Positions 1 to 28,383 of a stretch of DNA of 64,000 nucleotides are shown piece after piece. The position numbers and the translations under genes are program-made. This DNA is from Dolomedes plantarius. Its lineage: Eukaryota; Arthropoda; Arachnida; Araneae; Dolomedidae. Where the stretch lies: positions 59,553,619 through 59,617,618 of the forward strand of contig OU015501.1 in assembly GCA_907164885.2 (NCBI GenBank), read 5' to 3'. The notes beneath the pieces were generated by a model. It did not search any database, had not been told where the DNA came from, and saw only the letters and a program-made list of their open reading frames with translations. Within the stretch, counting starts at the first letter, position 1; every line of letters begins with the position of its first letter.

Positions 1-16581
<16,581 letters not shown>

Positions 16582-18261
16582 ATAGCTGATTGATAGTTGA
16601 TTTTATGAATGAGGATCATCACTGATACTTAATTGTAAAAATATTTCTCTTGCAAAAAAGCACCATATAAAAGGAAAATTAAATAGTCAGGAGGGAATCA
16701 TATCGCTTATTTTTATATAGCCACAATTTTAGCTCCACAGAAGCAAAATATATTAACATGTTGAAATAATAAAAAAAAAATAATATATTTTCTCAATCGA
16801 GAAAAGCATTGAAAATATGTAATGTTCGTTACTGAGTTATTACTCTGAGTAAATTCCTTATGGTCATATGTTGTAATATTTAGCTTTATCTGTTAATGGA
16901 CTTTGTCGAGAGATTTACAGAAATTGAGTAAAAATCACTAATGTCGATGGAATTTGTTGTGGAAGAAGTATAGCAGCTGTTTCTTCTCGTATGTAACAAA
17001 TTATCTCTCCTCTCAAGGAAAGTAAACTACTAAACTTTAACATCAGAAATCCCTATAATGCGCTCCTAGTTGAAAATACTGGATGGTACATCATTTTTAA
17101 ATTCACATGCATAGACTTCAAATTATGTTTTCTCTTACATAGGCAGCTAGCACTCTTTGAATTATGATAGGGTTAATTTATTATTGCTTTTATATTGTGA
17201 ATATTTTATTCAATATAATACTCCAAAAAGATCGAATTCCTTACAAACCAATTATATCTTTTATTATCTGGAAATTTTTTCATTCCTTTTTCTAATATGC
17301 ATATATAATGAATATTTATCTATATGTCTCCAAAAAAAAAAAAAAATTCAATCCACCCATATCACGATTTATTCCAGATAGTTCAGTTAATGCTACTTTC
17401 GAATAATGTACGACTCTTTTATGCAATTAGATCAAATTACGTACTGGTAAATTATATCCTCTCTCAAATGGAAATTTATTTCATGCCTTTTACGTACTAA
17501 TAATATAAACCTTATGAATCGTTATCAGTATTCTGAATTTTTGCGAATAAATACACAAGCAAAAGGTATTATTATTTAAGCCTACTTTCTCTTGTAATTC
17601 TTAAAATAAAATTTTAAGTTAATACCAGGACATGGAAAGTATGCTTTAAGTTTTTCTCTGAGTTTCAGCTTGGTATTTTGATGTTTATTAATTTTGGACA
17701 TTCTAAGATATCAAGGCCTATAAACTACTAGTCAGTGGCAGCAGTAATTCTAGATATTTTACTAAACATTTATCAAGATGCAGTCAAGGTTGATAAAATT
17801 CTCATCATACCGTAACTGCGCTAACAGTGCCAACAGATTGTTCATTTCCTATTGCAACTGTATGTTTGAGATAGCCTTCCTAAGTTAAAATTTCCCTAAG
17901 CCATCTAAAAAATTGTATGGCACTTGTGTTTGAAATCATGCAATGAAAATTTACTTTTGTTTCTAATTATAAGATCATGAGAGCGCAAAATCAAAATTTC
18001 TTCTAACAGTCGCTTATCAAGATATTATGCTGTTCTATTATACCTCCAGTCATATTATCGTCAGTTATTAGAGAAGCTGCTCGAGAACAGACACTTGTCT
18101 ACGATTGTTCACATGAATGAGACTTCAGAACAATACTCAGTATGTGCATGTTTTTGAATGTATGTTGAATTGAGCACTTTTGCATGACACGACAATGAAA
18201 AGCTCTGTCTGATCTTTTAGTTGAAGAATTTCGTCTCTTCTCTGAATAGATAAAGAGTTCA

Positions 18262-18303
18262 CATTCAATGTAATATGAGCATTTGTTCGCATTACATTGA
18301 ATG
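18262..18303. repeat. 42-bp hairpin in probable 3' UTR
   Basis: CATTCAATGTAAT and its exact complement ATTACATTGAATG are separated by 16 bases. It may be an RNA structure if the 3' UTR call is right. Confidence 0.5.
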
Positions 18304-20923
18304 CCCATTGCTTCATACACATGAAGAACTTAATGGGTAGGATTTAACATTAAGAGTGGTTTAGATTGTCCAAGTAGGAATCAACATGTATAGAAAATCC
18401 ACATATTGGAAGAAAATGTAGATTATTCCTCTACATCACCTGCTGTAATGGAAAACAAAATCTAGATTTCTAAATTTATGGTTAATGAAAGAAACAGATT
18501 TTTCTACCCCTTTCTTACTGTTATTTAACAGAACAATCAACAAAAAATATGACCATAGATCAAAGAGAGAAATTTATCTTATTCTATAAACAGTCCAAAG
18601 TTTTGTAATCACAGCAAAAGATTATATCAGTATATATAAATATACATATACTTACTTAATAAAATGTATTTTGCACAATTTTCTAACGGCACAATTTCTT
18701 TCAAAAACAGAAAATATAGTGTCCCGTTTCATGTGATAACATTTTAGATATTTTCAACACATAGGCTCATAGTTTTTACTGCTTAGTTTTCACTTTGTAT
18801 GGTGCTTTAACAAAGACAAAAAAATCATATTTAAACACAGTAACATTGCATCTCTATGTTCGTGTGCGCGTGCGTACTAGCATGAGTGCGCTTGTATATA
18901 TGTTATGTTGTTGGTGCTCTTGCTTCTTGATCTGCGATGTTGTTAACTTGTGAGAGTAGATAAATATATATATATATACAGAAACAGATGTTTGTCTTTG
19001 AGAAAACATTCATTTCCCTCATTTATGTACTATAAAGCATATTTTTAGCAGTTGAAAAATTGCTGTCAAATGTTTGTTGATGTTAAAATATTGGCTTGGG
19101 AGTTATTGGTGTTACATTATTGTTATGAAAATATTACGAAGTTTAGATTAAACTAGAAATCTTTATAAAGCATGCAGAAATATGTCTAAAATTCATAGAT
19201 TTCGACTAGAAATAAAGTAATTTATTTCATCTATAAGTCAGTTATACTGTTTACAAATTTTAAAATTTCGTGAGAAGAATTTCATTTTTATGTAAATACT
19301 GGGATGAATAATGCATTTATACAATTTTCATTGAGTTCAAAAGTACTGGAAAGTCTTGCTAATCTGGAATAAAGCCAGATTAAACATCCAGTGAATGTTG
19401 GATTTTATATAATCTAAAGCAATATTTAACGTACTCGATAATTTAATGACAAAGAAATTTAACAACCTTCTAATAATTGGAGGGTATTTGTTCAAATGTG
19501 TTGTATGTATTGAAATAATTGAGGTCACTGTATGTCAGTTTCTGTACCAAGGATGTGCGCACTGATAACACACATTTTTGTACATCAGTTGAACTGAAAT
19601 CGTATATTCATATGACGTAAATCACACATTATATATGTGCGACTGTTAGCACTTTATTTTAATTATTCAATCTTAACATATTATTAATAATAACTTAATA
19701 TCATTAGAGCATTACGAATAAATTTGACGAAATGTTAGGCAAAAATATCATTTATAATGTCCGACAATGAAAACTATTATTTGCTCTTTCATGATAGTAT
19801 TTCCTTGTATGTGACTGTGTGTATATAAATATACATAAATGGAAGTATTGTGAATATGATACTAACACCCCACCCCATCTGCAAATATAGTAAAAAAATT
19901 AAGCACTGAGATGATTGGTATTAAAAGTTAAAAATGTATAACACAAATCACCCCAATATTAACTTAGTAGATATCATACTGAATAGTTCATATCTGAAGG
20001 ATGTTTTATTTCTTCGTGTAGTTACCCTGATTGATTCTAATAAGCATATAAATATACGGAAGCTTATTTCATGAGCTTATAAGTAGACATTAGATGCAAA
20101 AATTGTCAAGAATGTTTTATTTCCGTACTAAAAATATAAACTTATTATTGCTCAGAAACACATTTCATTTAATCGAGAAACAACTAAAAGTAAGCATTAA
20201 CTGTCAAGAACTCCCTCAGATTGAAATTAAAATTAAAATTTATACATGACACCACCAACAAAGTTATCAAGCATCGTTTTGCTTCTTCTTGAAAAGCTAA
20301 AATTGGACTCACCGATCAGTTGATCGAAGTTTTGTCTTATTTTTAAACAAATGATATGAATATGCTATTTGCAGCAGTGATTATCAATTACTACTTTGTA
20401 TATCTTCATACACATTATCAAAATGCATACAACTAATAAATAATGTACATGTATTTGTGAAGGAAATGGTATTTTGAATTCACGGAGGAATTTTATTCCA
20501 CAAATATATTTTTATCCTGCTGTGTAATTTTCATTTAATATTCAATGATATTTTGAAGAATAAATTAAAAGAATGACATTCCTCACAGATGGAATTTAGT
20601 TGACGCAATATCTCAAAATCCTGAAATTGATTTCACGCATGAAAGAAAATTGCAAAATTGAAAAGTACTCGGTTTCCAAGATATGATTACTAGAAAGAAA
20701 TCATTAAAGCTGTAGTCATTATAAAAGTATAAAGAATAAAGGTAAAGAAATCCCAAAAAATAATGTCCGATGATTGTTGAGGATAAAATTAGTCAAGCCA
20801 ACTACAAACTTCACCAAGCATTTATCTCGTTAGTTCCTTCAAATGAATGTTTTTGTTTTTATTTAGTGTTCATGATATGATATGTTTGTAACTCGTCAAT
20901 ATGGTTCTGTGATGAAATCGTGT

Positions 20924-20929
20924 AATAAA
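20924..20929 (+). terminator. Candidate poly(A) signal AATAAA
   Basis: GTAATAAAG is followed within about 30 bases by TGATGTGACTTTTGTGGG, a GU-rich downstream element. It is the most convincing 3' end signal after the RNF217-like stop codon, but not the only AATAAA. Confidence 0.4.
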
Positions 20930-20950
20930 GTTTCCCTGCATTTGATGTGA

Positions 20951-23612
20951 CTTTTGTGGGTATTTATTATTTTACTGTGTTCATTACATGATGTGGGACT
21001 AATAAAACCTCAAGTTTCAGAATATTTACTTTTTTGTGTGTTTTATATTCCATAACAATTCACATCTTATGTTACATGGGAAGCAGCATAAACGCAAATA
21101 GTTTGCTCATAAGTATTCCTTCAAAACTGAGATACATCACTGTTTATCGAAATACAACTTTTAGATACATCACTTAATCAAAAAGAAAGTTACAATGTAC
21201 TCCATTTTTTAGAACAAATCCCCATTTCTTGCGAAAATAAATTTACAAACTTTCTTGCCTTTCCACTACAACATGAAAGGAAAAATTTAAACATCAATCT
21301 ATCTATTGGTGATTACCTTAAGAAGTTAGATCAGCACCCATATCTCTTACGGTCATTGAAAAATACATGAATAAGAATCGGATTATATACAAATCTATAC
21401 CGACGGTTCAAGGGATACTGAGAGAAATTCTGCGTACGGAGCCTATATTCACTTCAATAGTCATCAATCTTTAAATTTGAAAAGGACAAATCCAACAATT
21501 TGTTTAGTTAGGATAACTTTGAGTATTACAAGTCAATCCAGCGCAAAAGCCTTAAAGATAATAAGGATGGATTCATCGATATCCCATCACTGGTACTATA
21601 TATCTAGTGAACCAAGTTCTCCCGTTGTAATTCTACCTGTATTTTATGCCTCAGGACTGGACATACAAGACTTGGGATATTTGAAGGCAAAAAAGTTTTC
21701 CCTTGTACTCTATTTGGTAAAGGGCAGAGGAATCTCCCGTCTGCATGGTAACAACTAAGACTGAACTTTTCTCCATGAATCCATTTTCTATTGTGGACTT
21801 TGTTAACGTTTATGATCTCCTTGTTTTACTGAAATCACACTTTGAGACAATTAAAAAAAACTGCTATCTTTTCAGTTTACTTTGACTTCAAGCAAGGTGG
21901 TTTTTTTTTGTTGTTGTTTCTCAGCCTCTAACTTAATCCAGTGGAACGTAATTCTGCCTGGGGTGGAAAGACCTTGCTCCGTCTCTGAGGCACCAAGACT
22001 GAAACAGTGTAAAGTGCCCTAGGTAATGATCATACGATTAATCACCGGTATATCAACAAGAAAGGTACTGAAAAATTTAATTTTAAGAACGACAGAAGTC
22101 CGAGTTCTAAATTTACTAAAAGAAAAATAAAGAAAGAAAAAGTAAAAATTTTGAAACCTAAATAACCCAAAATAAAACTTTTGCTACCTTCCTAGACCCC
22201 CCCCCCCCCCTCCTCGGTCTACGAGGGCAATCCTGTCCTGTTTACGAAGTTATCTTATACATCAAATTTACTGTTATTTCGCGTAGCTACTAACCTCCTT
22301 GTGGAAGCCTCAACGAAGAGGTTTCTTTGAAATAACCGTTCGAAAAAATAAACAGAAAGGAAACTTTAGGCGTCAGTGAAGTTTAACATTAAACGGAAAT
22401 AAACTTGAGCTGTGATCACCGGACATATCTTTAGATTGTTGCTTGAAGGTTGGGCTGCAGTCTACATCAGTCTACATATCAGAGTTCCTTACGAAACAGG
22501 ATCATAACTCACGCTGATCACGTCGCCATATCATCCTCCACAGAAGCTCTTAACTAAGTCCAGTCAATTCTGCTCCGCTATGCTTTTTGGGAATCATAAA
22601 CACCAGATTTGTGTGGACAGTCGGAAAAGCCCATTTTTAATGCTCATAGCTCTTAGTATTAGTCTAGTCATCTATTCTAAGCAGATGTAAATAATATTGA
22701 TAACGGGTCGAAAAAGCGAGAGAACCAACTCTGTAGGCAAGTTTCGATGGGCTGAGACAGTTGCTGCTATTTTTAAAAGAAAAATATGTCTACTTTTTAG
22801 TACAGGTTCGGAGTAGTTGAGAATTTAACTTTTTTGAAGAAAAAATTAACGCCTTCACGAGTTCAAGTGTAATTAATGTTCACTAAAAACGGTGGCACAC
22901 CTAAGATTTTGGCTGGGAGAGGACTAAAGCACAACACCCCAGGTCATCTTGAAAACACCGACCTCCAAACCTTTTACATTGTTAAGCGTAAAGTTGAAAA
23001 GGAATCACTTACACGTGTTTAATGCTTTTAACTGCCGTCAAGTAAGATACAGCTGTTTTGACCAATGTAAAAACCAGTCATTTTGACTCGAAACCATCGA
23101 AGGAAGGAATTCTCTCACGTTAGTCGGATTTTAAATAATATTTTGAACTGGTAGCTGTCGCCCAAATTTTTGACTTAAATACTTGCGACGGGAGGAGGTT
23201 TCAGCCCCTTTTGTTTACCCTTCATGGATGCAATACTGCAAAAATAAACTAAATACAAAAGACAATTTACATTCCTTCATTTAGCTCATTGCCGACAAGT
23301 ACAGTGTAGATATTTATCCAAATAAGAGCTTGGACTACTAACATACTGTCACTTGATTCATACACGAATGCTGCTTACACACTGTGACGTGGATAATACG
23401 TCTCATCACGTTTTTGCAGCATTTGCATATCTTGAGGTGTCAAGTAGCTAAATCTCACTGATATACAGAACGCGAAATATTGATTGACTGTCACCTAAAT
23501 TTATTGGTCCATGTGGAACTTAGATAGTCGACTGAATATTGCCAACTCTTTGTGACGAGATTATAGAAAATATAGACAACAGAAAAATGAGTTTACTACA
23601 CTTCTTAGTCAC
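20951..23612. other. Intergenic region, mostly unrecognised
   Basis: Holds a possible LINE RNase H remnant (21393-21758) and a poly-C run near 22200. The rest shows no ORF or repeat that I recognise. Confidence 0.35.
21393..21758 (+). pseudogene. Possible LINE RNase H remnant
   Basis: The frame from 21393 opens IYTDGSRDTERNSAYGAYI; YTDGS and GAYI are typical of the RNase H domain at the end of non-LTR retrotransposon ORF2 proteins. It stays open to 21758, but the rest shows no other clear RNase H block. Low-confidence family call. Confidence 0.35.
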
Positions 23613-23756
23613 TTATTGGACGAAGAAAACTCGCACAACACAACAATATTGATTCAGAAACAATACTGCTTCCGAAAACAAATTATAATAAGGCTTAAGC
23701 ATATTCACATGGTATATTTGAGACCTCTCTTTTTTTCCGGGGACACTAACCAAATA

Positions 23757-24975
23757 CACTGAAGTGCCACTGACTTAGGGATACCTACCTAGTAACGAGT
23801 TGGGCCTCCTCTGGCCTTGATAACGGCTGCCACACGACGAGGCATAGATTCAACAAGTTTCAAAAAACGTTCCACGGGAATGGCTTGCCAAATATTGGCT
23901 AAAGCTGTCCATAATTCAGTAAGGTTCTTTGGTGCTGTGTGATGGCCGTTCACGCCTTGTTCCAAAACATCCCAAAGATGCTCAATAGGATTTAAGTCTG
24001 GGCTTCTAGGTGGCCAATTCATGACAGGGAAGTCAGAGGAATGCTCATCCAACCAGCCAGTAGCCAACCGGGACTTGTGAGAGGTACAGTTGTCTTGTTG
24101 GAAAACTCCATTACCGTGCAGATAACAGAACAGCATAAACGGATGGAGGTGATCACCCAGCAACTCTACGTACCGAATTGCATTGAGGGAGGTTGGTACA
24201 CGCACCAAAGATCCCAAACTGTGCCACGAAAAAACACCCCAGACCATGATTGAGCCACCATGCCCTTGTACAGTTCCAGCCAGGCATGCAGGATCCATGG
24301 CTTCATGAGCCTAACGCCATATTCTCAGCCTCTCGTCGGCGTTAAGTAGTCGGAATCGAGACTCATCACTCCATGCTACTCGTTTCCAGTCCTCTACACT
24401 CCAGTCTCTGTGATCTCTTGCCCAGGCAAGACGTGCAGCCCGATCGCGAGTATAGAGCAATGGTACTCTCGTAGGTCGACGGCTCCCGAAACCCATACGG
24501 TGAAGTGAGCGTTGCACAGTCCGTTTACTGACAGTACGACTAGCACCGTCATTAAACTGGGTGGTAATTTGAGCTAATGTTTGGCTTCGCTGGCTACGTA
24601 CAATACGCCTGAGCCGTCTCTCACCCCGCACTGTCAAGGCTAATTGTCCTTTGCAGTTTGCCCGATCGCTAGTTTTTTTTCCACCATCCATGTATTCTTG
24701 GTATACTCTTGACACTGTCGACCTTGAAAATCCTAGCGTCTGACGATTTCGGAAATTGAGTGGCCCATGCGTCGCGCACCTGCGATTTGTCCGCGATCGA
24801 AGGCATCTAAATCAGGCAGTTTACCCATACTGGCAATTCCAACAACTAATTCATAACAACCACAGTACGCGCTATATATGTAGTTACCACAGCGCCCTCA
24901 CTTGCGCATACATGATGCGCAGCGCTACACAATTTGCATAGGCTTTGCTATCCCTAATTAAGTGGCACTTCAGTG
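23757..24975 (-). mobile_element. Tc1-like element, copy 2, inserted in integrase
   Basis: Same TIR as copy 1 (CACTGAAGTGCCACTGA), with TA at 23755-23756 and 24976-24977. The integrase reading frame joins exactly across it once one TA is discounted, which dates the Tc1 insertion after the retroelement. 1219 bp. Confidence 0.93.
23789..24837 (-). pseudogene. Broken Tc1 DD34E transposase, copy 2
   Basis: The C-terminal part, 24298-23789, is intact: MDPACLAGTVQGHGGSIMVW through QQDNCTSHKS, SPDLNPIE to GGPTRY. It lacks the 4-bp insertion of copy 1. An in-frame TAG at 24311-24313 after RLRIWR is the same nonsense codon as in copy 1. The N-terminal part is frame-shifted by two 1-bp losses near 24725-24740, so the first 40 or so residues are out of frame. 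Confidence 0.9.
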
Positions 24976-25514
24976 TAGTTGGTATCGGAAATTTTTGCTT
25001 CAATTTTCCCTGGTCCAATCCACTGAGCAGCTAGCTTGTTTTCCCTTGAAGTAGCTAAAACCAGCACCGAATCACCCTCTCGAAATTCTCCTCTTATGGC
25101 ATTTCTGTCATACCATAATTTCCTCTTGATCTGATTCTCTGTAACGTTTTTCAAGGCAACTTCCTGACATCTTTTCAGTCGATTTATAAGCTGGAATACA
25201 TACTCAGTCACTGGACTTTCATTAATTTCCGCATTTGTCCAATGTTCATACAAGAGTGTCTCAGGTGTTCTCACATTTTTCCCATAGACTAACTCGGCAG
25301 GCGAAAAGCCTGTACTTTCATGAGTCACAGTTCTTAGAGCTAGGAGTGCCAAAGGTAAATACTTCTCCCTGTCTGGACCAGCTTCTAGGCATAATACTCT
25401 TAATACGCGTTTAATAGTTCTGTGGAAACGTTCCACGGGATTCGATTGTGGGTGATGCACGGAGCTATGTCTAACTTTAACACCGAATTTTTCAAAAAAT
25501 TCTGATGTTAGCAT

Positions 25515-25699
25515 CAGAGCCTGACTAAGGCAGGGGCATACGGGGCAGTTGCCCCGGGCCCCCACATCAGAGGGGGGCCCCAAATCGAATAGAAAGTTTA
25601 GTATTAAGTATTAAGTTCTTCATTACTGAAGTAGTGAAGCAGAGGGGGGCCCCAAAGAAGTTTTTGCCCCGGGCCCCAATTAGGCTAAGTCGGGCCCTG
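25515..25699. mobile_element. hAT MITE with 8-bp duplication
   Basis: 185 bp. Ends are inverted (CAGAGCCTGACTAAGG on the left; CAGGGCCCGACTTAGCC read inward on the right), with GGGGCCC-rich inner parts. The exact 8-base duplication GTTAGCAT lies at 25507-25514 and 25700-25707. It interrupts the integrase. Confidence 0.93.
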
Positions 25700-26379
25700 G
25701 TTAGCATGCTTGTAAAAGACGTACCCTGGTCGCACTGCAACTCTCTAGGGAAACCAATCCTGCTAAATATATTCAGCAACGCATTAGTTACAGATACAGA
25801 TACAATATCACTTACCGGTATAGCATCAGGATACTTTGATGACATGCAGATGGCTGTAAATATGTATTTTTTCCACTAGCTTTTGTCGGCAGGGGACCTA
25901 CTGCATCAATGTTTAATTTTGAAAAGACTTCTTGTATGACAGGTGCCAATTTCAGGGGTGCCTTTGTCTTATCGTTTGGTTTGCCGGCTCTTTGGCAGCT
26001 ATCACAAGATCGCACAAAGTCTTCCATATCTTTATAACATTTGGGCCAAAAAAAGTACTTTGCCATTCTATCTTTTGACTTAGTAACGCCCAGATGACCT
26101 GATGTATCTTCATGACACAGTCTCATAACTCGGTCTCTATACTCCTCTGGGATAACCAAAAGTTTCTTAATGTCTCCTGAGCTGTCTTCCTGACATTTGA
26201 TTAGCAGATTTTTATCAATGATAAACTTTGATCCTTTTTGGCATTTTGAATCTTCGTTAACAATCTTGAAAATGGACTGTAATTCTTCACTATCCATCTG
26301 GGACTTAGAAAACTGCTCATGGTTTGTCTTCAAGAGAGAAAGCTCATTTGAATTGGTTTCCACTGGAGGCAAAAATTCG

Positions 26380-26886
26380 TCATCTATGATTATAGAAGTG
26401 TCGTTTTGCTCTTGGACCTCTGTTACAAATTCCTTGCTGGATTAGAGCACTCTTATTTGGCTTAGATTCGTGTTCGGGGCCTAAACTCTCTTCATTTTCT
26501 CTCTTTTCTCTTTCCTTTTGGGCGCGAGTCTGCACTGCACTAAGATGAGAAATCGAAATCTTTCCCACCTGTAAATTCGGTAATCTGGCTGCAGTTCGAT
26601 TTCCTAAAATATAGCGCCCCTTATCTAGTTCACAACGCACAACTGCGGCTTTGGTATCAATGCTCCCAAATTGTCCAGAGATCCTAACCTTTGCCAACGG
26701 TAGACATGTCGGACTTTCGTCCAAAGGTTGCTGCACCCAAATAGTTTCGCCTGTGTACATCTCAGGAGAGACATATTTCCTACATATGACGTCTATCGTG
26801 GCACCTGAATCTCGAAGAACAGGCATGATAAACCCATTTACTTCCCCGAATGTTGTAAAAGGAGTTAGCAGATTTTCCTCCTCTTG
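26380..26886 (-). pseudogene. Retroelement aspartic protease
   Basis: In the same frame as gag, directly after the gag stop TAA. LRDSGATIDVI holds the catalytic DSG, and GRYILGNRTA is the usual second block. It is followed by the linker SAVQTRAQKEREKRE. It stays open to 26380, then the frame changes into integrase. As read it has no own start near the front, so expression would need read-through or frameshifting, or the gag stop is damage. Confidence 0.8.
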
Positions 26887-28275
26887 TTACTCACAAATTT
26901 GGTTCACTTGGTCTGAAGTTTTCTGAGCCTTTAATTTAGGACAAGTCGGTCGCAAATTGTCAACCGACCCACATTCATAACACTGCAAGGGTTTTCGCGA
27001 ATCAAAATAATCATAGTTCTGACCTTTCCCCACGACTTGCTTTCCTTGATCCCCTTCATTTTGTCCAGATTTAGCCGGAAATTTCTGATATTTTCGATTT
27101 CCCTTTTCGAAATTATTGCTAGTCTTCCTTTGTTCATAGGTTGGATAACTTTCGGATTTCCTACTCCCCCGTATACTGTCATATTCGTCCAACATCTCAG
27201 ACAGTTTTGTAGCTGAAGTTATTTTAGTCCAGTTGTCAAGAAAATGTTCCCGAACATCATTGGACACACGTTTTTTTATCTGGTCTGTAACCATCAGATC
27301 CTTCAACAATTCAAAAGTATTAATTTCTAACCCTTGTATCCATTCTTCAAGGTAGTTTCTTAATTCAAAAGTTAAATCTGTCCATGAACTATCAGACTTC
27401 TTTTGATGTTGCACAAACTTAACACGAAATTTCTCGGGGCTAAGTTTAAAACGCTTTAGGAGCAACTCTTTGACGTAATCGTAACTGTCCGTCTTTTCCT
27501 CTGGCTCTCTCGCTATAAGCTGGATGATATCCGGCGGAAGAAGGGGTAGCAACTGTGTCACCCAATCCTGTTTTCTAACATCTGCCCTTTTTGCCTGGCG
27601 TTCGAAAATACTCAAATATAGACAGTGATACAGACACAGTGATACAGACAGTGATACAGACACAGAAATATAGACACAGAGATCTTCCTCTTTTGGATCG
27701 AATTTTTGAAGAATTTTCTGAAGTATAAAATTAGTTCGCGAATTCGTAATTTGCTCCTGATGAGAAGTCTCAGTAACGGATACCTGCATAGTTTCAATTC
27801 TTAATTTCTCCATTTCGAATTGGAGTTTCTTTTCTTCTAGTTCAAATTGGCGCTTTTTTTCTTCTTTCTCCAGTTCGAATTGACGATTCTTTTCTTCTTT
27901 CTCCAGTTCGAATTGGCGATTCTTTTCTTCTTTCGCCAGTTCGAATTGGCGATTCTTTTCTTCTAGTTCGAATTGACGCTTCTTTTCAACTTTCTCGAGT
28001 TCGAATTGGCACTTCTTTTCTTCTAGTTCGAATAGGCGCTTCTTATCTTCATCTTCAATTTTTAACCTTCCAAGCTCAAACTGGTTTTTACTCTCTTCTA
28101 ACCGATTTTCCGTTATACCTTCTAAAAGATTTTTCACATACTCCTCTTCATAGTGCCTAGATTTTTTTATTAATATTATCAGGTCTGTTATCACTAATTC
28201 TTCACTTATATTTTCCCCCATCTCAATAGCCAAAGTCTGAAGATCACCTTTTCTTGCTTTGCAAAGAAAAGCCAT
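26887..28275 (-). CDS. SCAN-like gag of Ty3/gypsy-type element
   Basis: About 462 residues; I prefer the Met at 28275 (MAFLCKARKGDLQTLAIEMG) over that at 28290 because the gag N-terminus of this type starts so. Domains: a helical start; a charged coiled coil of repeated QFELE/KEEKNR units (about residues 70-165); a SCAN-like capsid region from about 240 (LLPLLPPDIIQLIAREPEEK ... LSPEKFRVKFVQHQ); and a final knuckle CYECGSVDNLRPTC in which the usual His of CCHC is Asn. A simple-sequence insertion at 27607-27680 adds a Tyr/Val/Ser/Leu-rich run before FERQAKRAD. The protein would package and assemble the element's RNA particle. The frame is open but the knuckle is probably defective. Confidence 0.85.
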   Translation of the reverse strand: MAFLCKARKGDLQTLAIEMGENISEELVITDLIILIKKSRHYEEEYVKNLLEGITENRLEESKNQFELGRLKIEDEDKKRLFELEEKKCQFELEKVEKKRQFELEEKNRQFELAKEEKNRQFELEKEEKNRQFELEKEEKKRQFELEEKKLQFEMEKLRIETMQVSVTETSHQEQITNSRTNFILQKILQKFDPKEEDLCVYISVSVSLSVSLCLYHCLYLSIFERQAKRADVRKQDWVTQLLPLLPPDIIQLIAREPEEKTDSYDYVKELLLKRFKLSPEKFRVKFVQHQKKSDSSWTDLTFELRNYLEEWIQGLEINTFELLKDLMVTDQIKKRVSNDVREHFLDNWTKITSATKLSEMLDEYDSIRGSRKSESYPTYEQRKTSNNFEKGNRKYQKFPAKSGQNEGDQGKQVVGKGQNYDYFDSRKPLQCYECGSVDNLRPTCPKLKAQKTSDQVNQICE

Positions 28276-28383
28276 GGTAAAATAGTCCAAGATTAGTTAC
28301 ACTCAAAATAACTTAAAATAATACTTGAGTAAATCTTCTTTTTTTTTTTTGGACACAATATAAATTTTAGCATAAGATACAGA

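Larger units (their letters stand above)
16582..20950 (+). other. Probable long 3' UTR of RNF217-like gene
   Basis: After the stop codon there are about 4.3 kb without recognised mobile elements, long TA tracts or coding motifs, unlike the introns. It ends near AATAAA at 20924-20929 with a GT-rich stretch after it. Earlier AATAAA motifs exist, so the UTR could be shorter. Inference only. Confidence 0.35.
23613..26447 (-). pseudogene. Retroelement integrase, split by Tc1 and hAT MITE
   Basis: In order: zinc-binding H-H-C-C region (HEDTSGHLGVTK ... CDSCQRAGK), core Asp in NIDAVGPLP, second Asp in CDQGTSF, catalytic Glu in NPVERFHRTIK, then the C-terminal domain (EGDSVLVLA ... QWIGPGKIEAKISDTNY). 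The frame shifts near 25860. The hAT MITE interrupts between the second Asp and Glu. After the Tc1 the C-terminus resumes as LVSVPGKKE and IYHVNMLKPY and ends at a TAA at 23613. The frame also differs from protease by a shift near 26400-26440. Inactive. Confidence 0.85.
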
